A stretch of DNA of 7,509 nt from CAZYTO01 sp964650405 (GTDB lineage Bacteria; Acidobacteriota; Thermoanaerobaculia; Gp7-AA8). Numbering within the stretch: position 1 is the stretch's first letter; each line of letters opens with the position of its first letter. Where the stretch lies: the NCBI GenBank assembly GCA_964650405.1, contig CAZYTO010000277.1, forward strand, positions 1 to 7,509, in the 5' to 3' direction. The position numbers and the translations under genes are program-made. The notes below the pieces were generated by a model. It was not told the DNA's origin and did not search any database. It saw only the letters and a program-made list of their open reading frames with translations. Of this stretch, positions 6,422 to 7,509 are shown piece by piece.

Positions 6422-7509
6422 ATGATGGCACCACGACAACTCCGAGCCCTGACCGACCCCCAGAAACTCGAGCATGAATGGGAGACGAGCCCGCGCTGGG
6501 AAGGGATCTCCCGCGAGTATTCGGCCGAGGACGTGCTGCGTCTCCGCGGCTCGATCGAGATCCGGCACACGCTGGCCGAGCTCGGAGCGGAACGCCTGTG
6601 GCAGCTCCTGCGCGAAGAGCCGTACGTCAACGCCCTCGGTGCGCTGACGGGCAATCAGGCCATCCAGCAGGTGCGGGCCGGCCTCAAGGCCATCTACCTC
6701 AGCGGCTGGCAGGTCGCCGCGGACGCCAACCTGGCCGGTCAGATGTACCCCGACCAGTCGCTCTATCCGGCCAACTCCGTGCCGCAGGTCGTCAAGCGTA
6801 TCAACCAGGCCCTGCAACGCGCCGATCAGATCGACCACAGCGAAGGGAAGCACGACACGTACTGGTTCGCGCCCATCGTGGCGGACGCCGAGGCGGGCTT
6901 CGGCGGTGCGCTCAACGCGTTCGAGCTGATGAAGGCCATGATCGAGGCCGGTGCTGCAGCGGTCCACTTCGAAGATCAGTTGGCCTCGGAGAAGAAGTGC
7001 GGCCACCTCGGCGGCAAGGTCCTGGTCCCGACCTCGGCGTTCATCCGCACGCTGATCTCGGCGCGCCTGGCTGCCGACGTCATGGACGTGCCGGCGCTGG
7101 TCGTGGCCCGGACGGACGCCAACAGCGCGAACCTGCTGACGAGCGACGTCGATGAGCGCGATGCCCCGTTCCTCACCGGGGAACGGACCAGCGAAGGGTT
7201 CTTCGTCATCCGGGGCGGCATCGACGCGGCCATCGCCCGCGCCCTCGCATACGCGCCCTACGCCGACCTGCTGTGGATGGAGACCTCAACGCCCGACATC
7301 GAAGAAGCGCGCCGGTTCGCCGAGGCGGTGCATGCGCAGTTCCCCGGCAAGATGCTGGCGTACAACTGCTCACCATCGTTCAACTGGGCGAAGAAGCTCT
7401 CACCGCAGGACATCGCCACGTTCCAGCAGCAGTTGGGGGCGATGGGCTACAAGTTCCAGTTCGTCACGCTGGCCGGCTTCCACGCCCTCAACTACTCGAT
7501 GTACGAGCT
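6422..7509 (+). CDS. aceA: Isocitrate lyase (3' truncated by window end)
   Basis: This cleaves isocitrate to glyoxylate and succinate, the committing step of the glyoxylate shunt. The 362 visible codons cover most of a protein that is usually about 430 residues in this subclass. Motifs are the N-terminal WETSPRWEGI, SGWQVAADANLAGQMYPDQSLYP (94-116), the metal-binding VADAEAGFGG (153-162), VHFEDQLASEKKCGH with the ICL signature KKCGH and catalytic Cys193, VVARTDAN (227-234), WMETSTP (285-291) and NCSPSFNW (315-322). No catalytic motif is broken. A good Shine-Dalgarno AAGGGAG (6411-6417) serves one of two adjacent ATGs, 6422 or 6425; the second has the better spacing. With 33 nt after aceB it is very probably co-transcribed. 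The reading frame is open at 7509. Confidence 0.97.
   Translation, partial: MMAPRQLRALTDPQKLEHEWETSPRWEGISREYSAEDVLRLRGSIEIRHTLAELGAERLWQLLREEPYVNALGALTGNQAIQQVRAGLKAIYLSGWQVAADANLAGQMYPDQSLYPANSVPQVVKRINQALQRADQIDHSEGKHDTYWFAPIVADAEAGFGGALNAFELMKAMIEAGAAAVHFEDQLASEKKCGHLGGKVLVPTSAFIRTLISARLAADVMDVPALVVARTDANSANLLTSDVDERDAPFLTGERTSEGFFVIRGGIDAAIARALAYAPYADLLWMETSTPDIEEARRFAEAVHAQFPGKMLAYNCSPSFNWAKKLSPQDIATFQQQLGAMGYKFQFVTLAGFHALNYSMYE

Overview
This is a 7.5 kb window of high-GC bacterial chromosome with six complete or nearly complete genes plus two genes cut by the window edges. Codons are strongly GC-biased at third positions, so many long shadow ORFs appear in other frames. Dockerin-like calcium loops on a secreted sugar-dehydrogenase-type propeller, lipobox lipoproteins and a glyoxylate-shunt operon suggest a free-living Gram-negative heterotroph. 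An Acidobacteriota or similar soil or sediment lineage is my best guess, but no marker gene here fixes the phylum.

Layout from left to right. Positions 1-1082 (+) hold the 3' part of a PQQ-sugar-dehydrogenase-like six-bladed propeller protein ending in a dockerin-type pair of Ca2+ loops. Positions 1258-1686 (+) encode a BrxA/BrxB-type bacilliredoxin with a CGC motif. A strong GC hairpin at 1716-1741 separates it from convergent genes. Positions 1748-2362 and 2375-2980 (-) are two tandem paralogous lipoproteins of unknown function, 12 nt apart. Positions 3037-4533 (-) encode a RamB/ScfR-type regulator: an XRE helix-turn-helix, a degenerate IrrE/ImmA-like domain and a Cys-rich C-terminal sensor domain. 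Positions 4534-4747 form an AT-richer divergent control region. It contains a large imperfect inverted repeat, an 18-bp near-palindrome, ATTTAC direct repeats and a candidate promoter. Positions 4748-6388 (+) encode malate synthase (aceB) and 6422 to the window end encode isocitrate lyase (aceA, 3' truncated).

The right half makes a coherent module: the two enzymes unique to the glyoxylate shunt in one operon, facing away from a regulator whose family (RamB in Corynebacterium) controls exactly these genes. The expected physiology is growth on acetate, fatty acids or other C2-yielding substrates, with the regulator sensing a metabolic state through its C-terminal domain. The left half looks like unrelated cell-envelope and stress genes. 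I see no mobile element, CRISPR array, rRNA or tRNA. No wholly new system is evident. The least explained items are the paired lipoproteins and the repeat-rich divergent promoter region.
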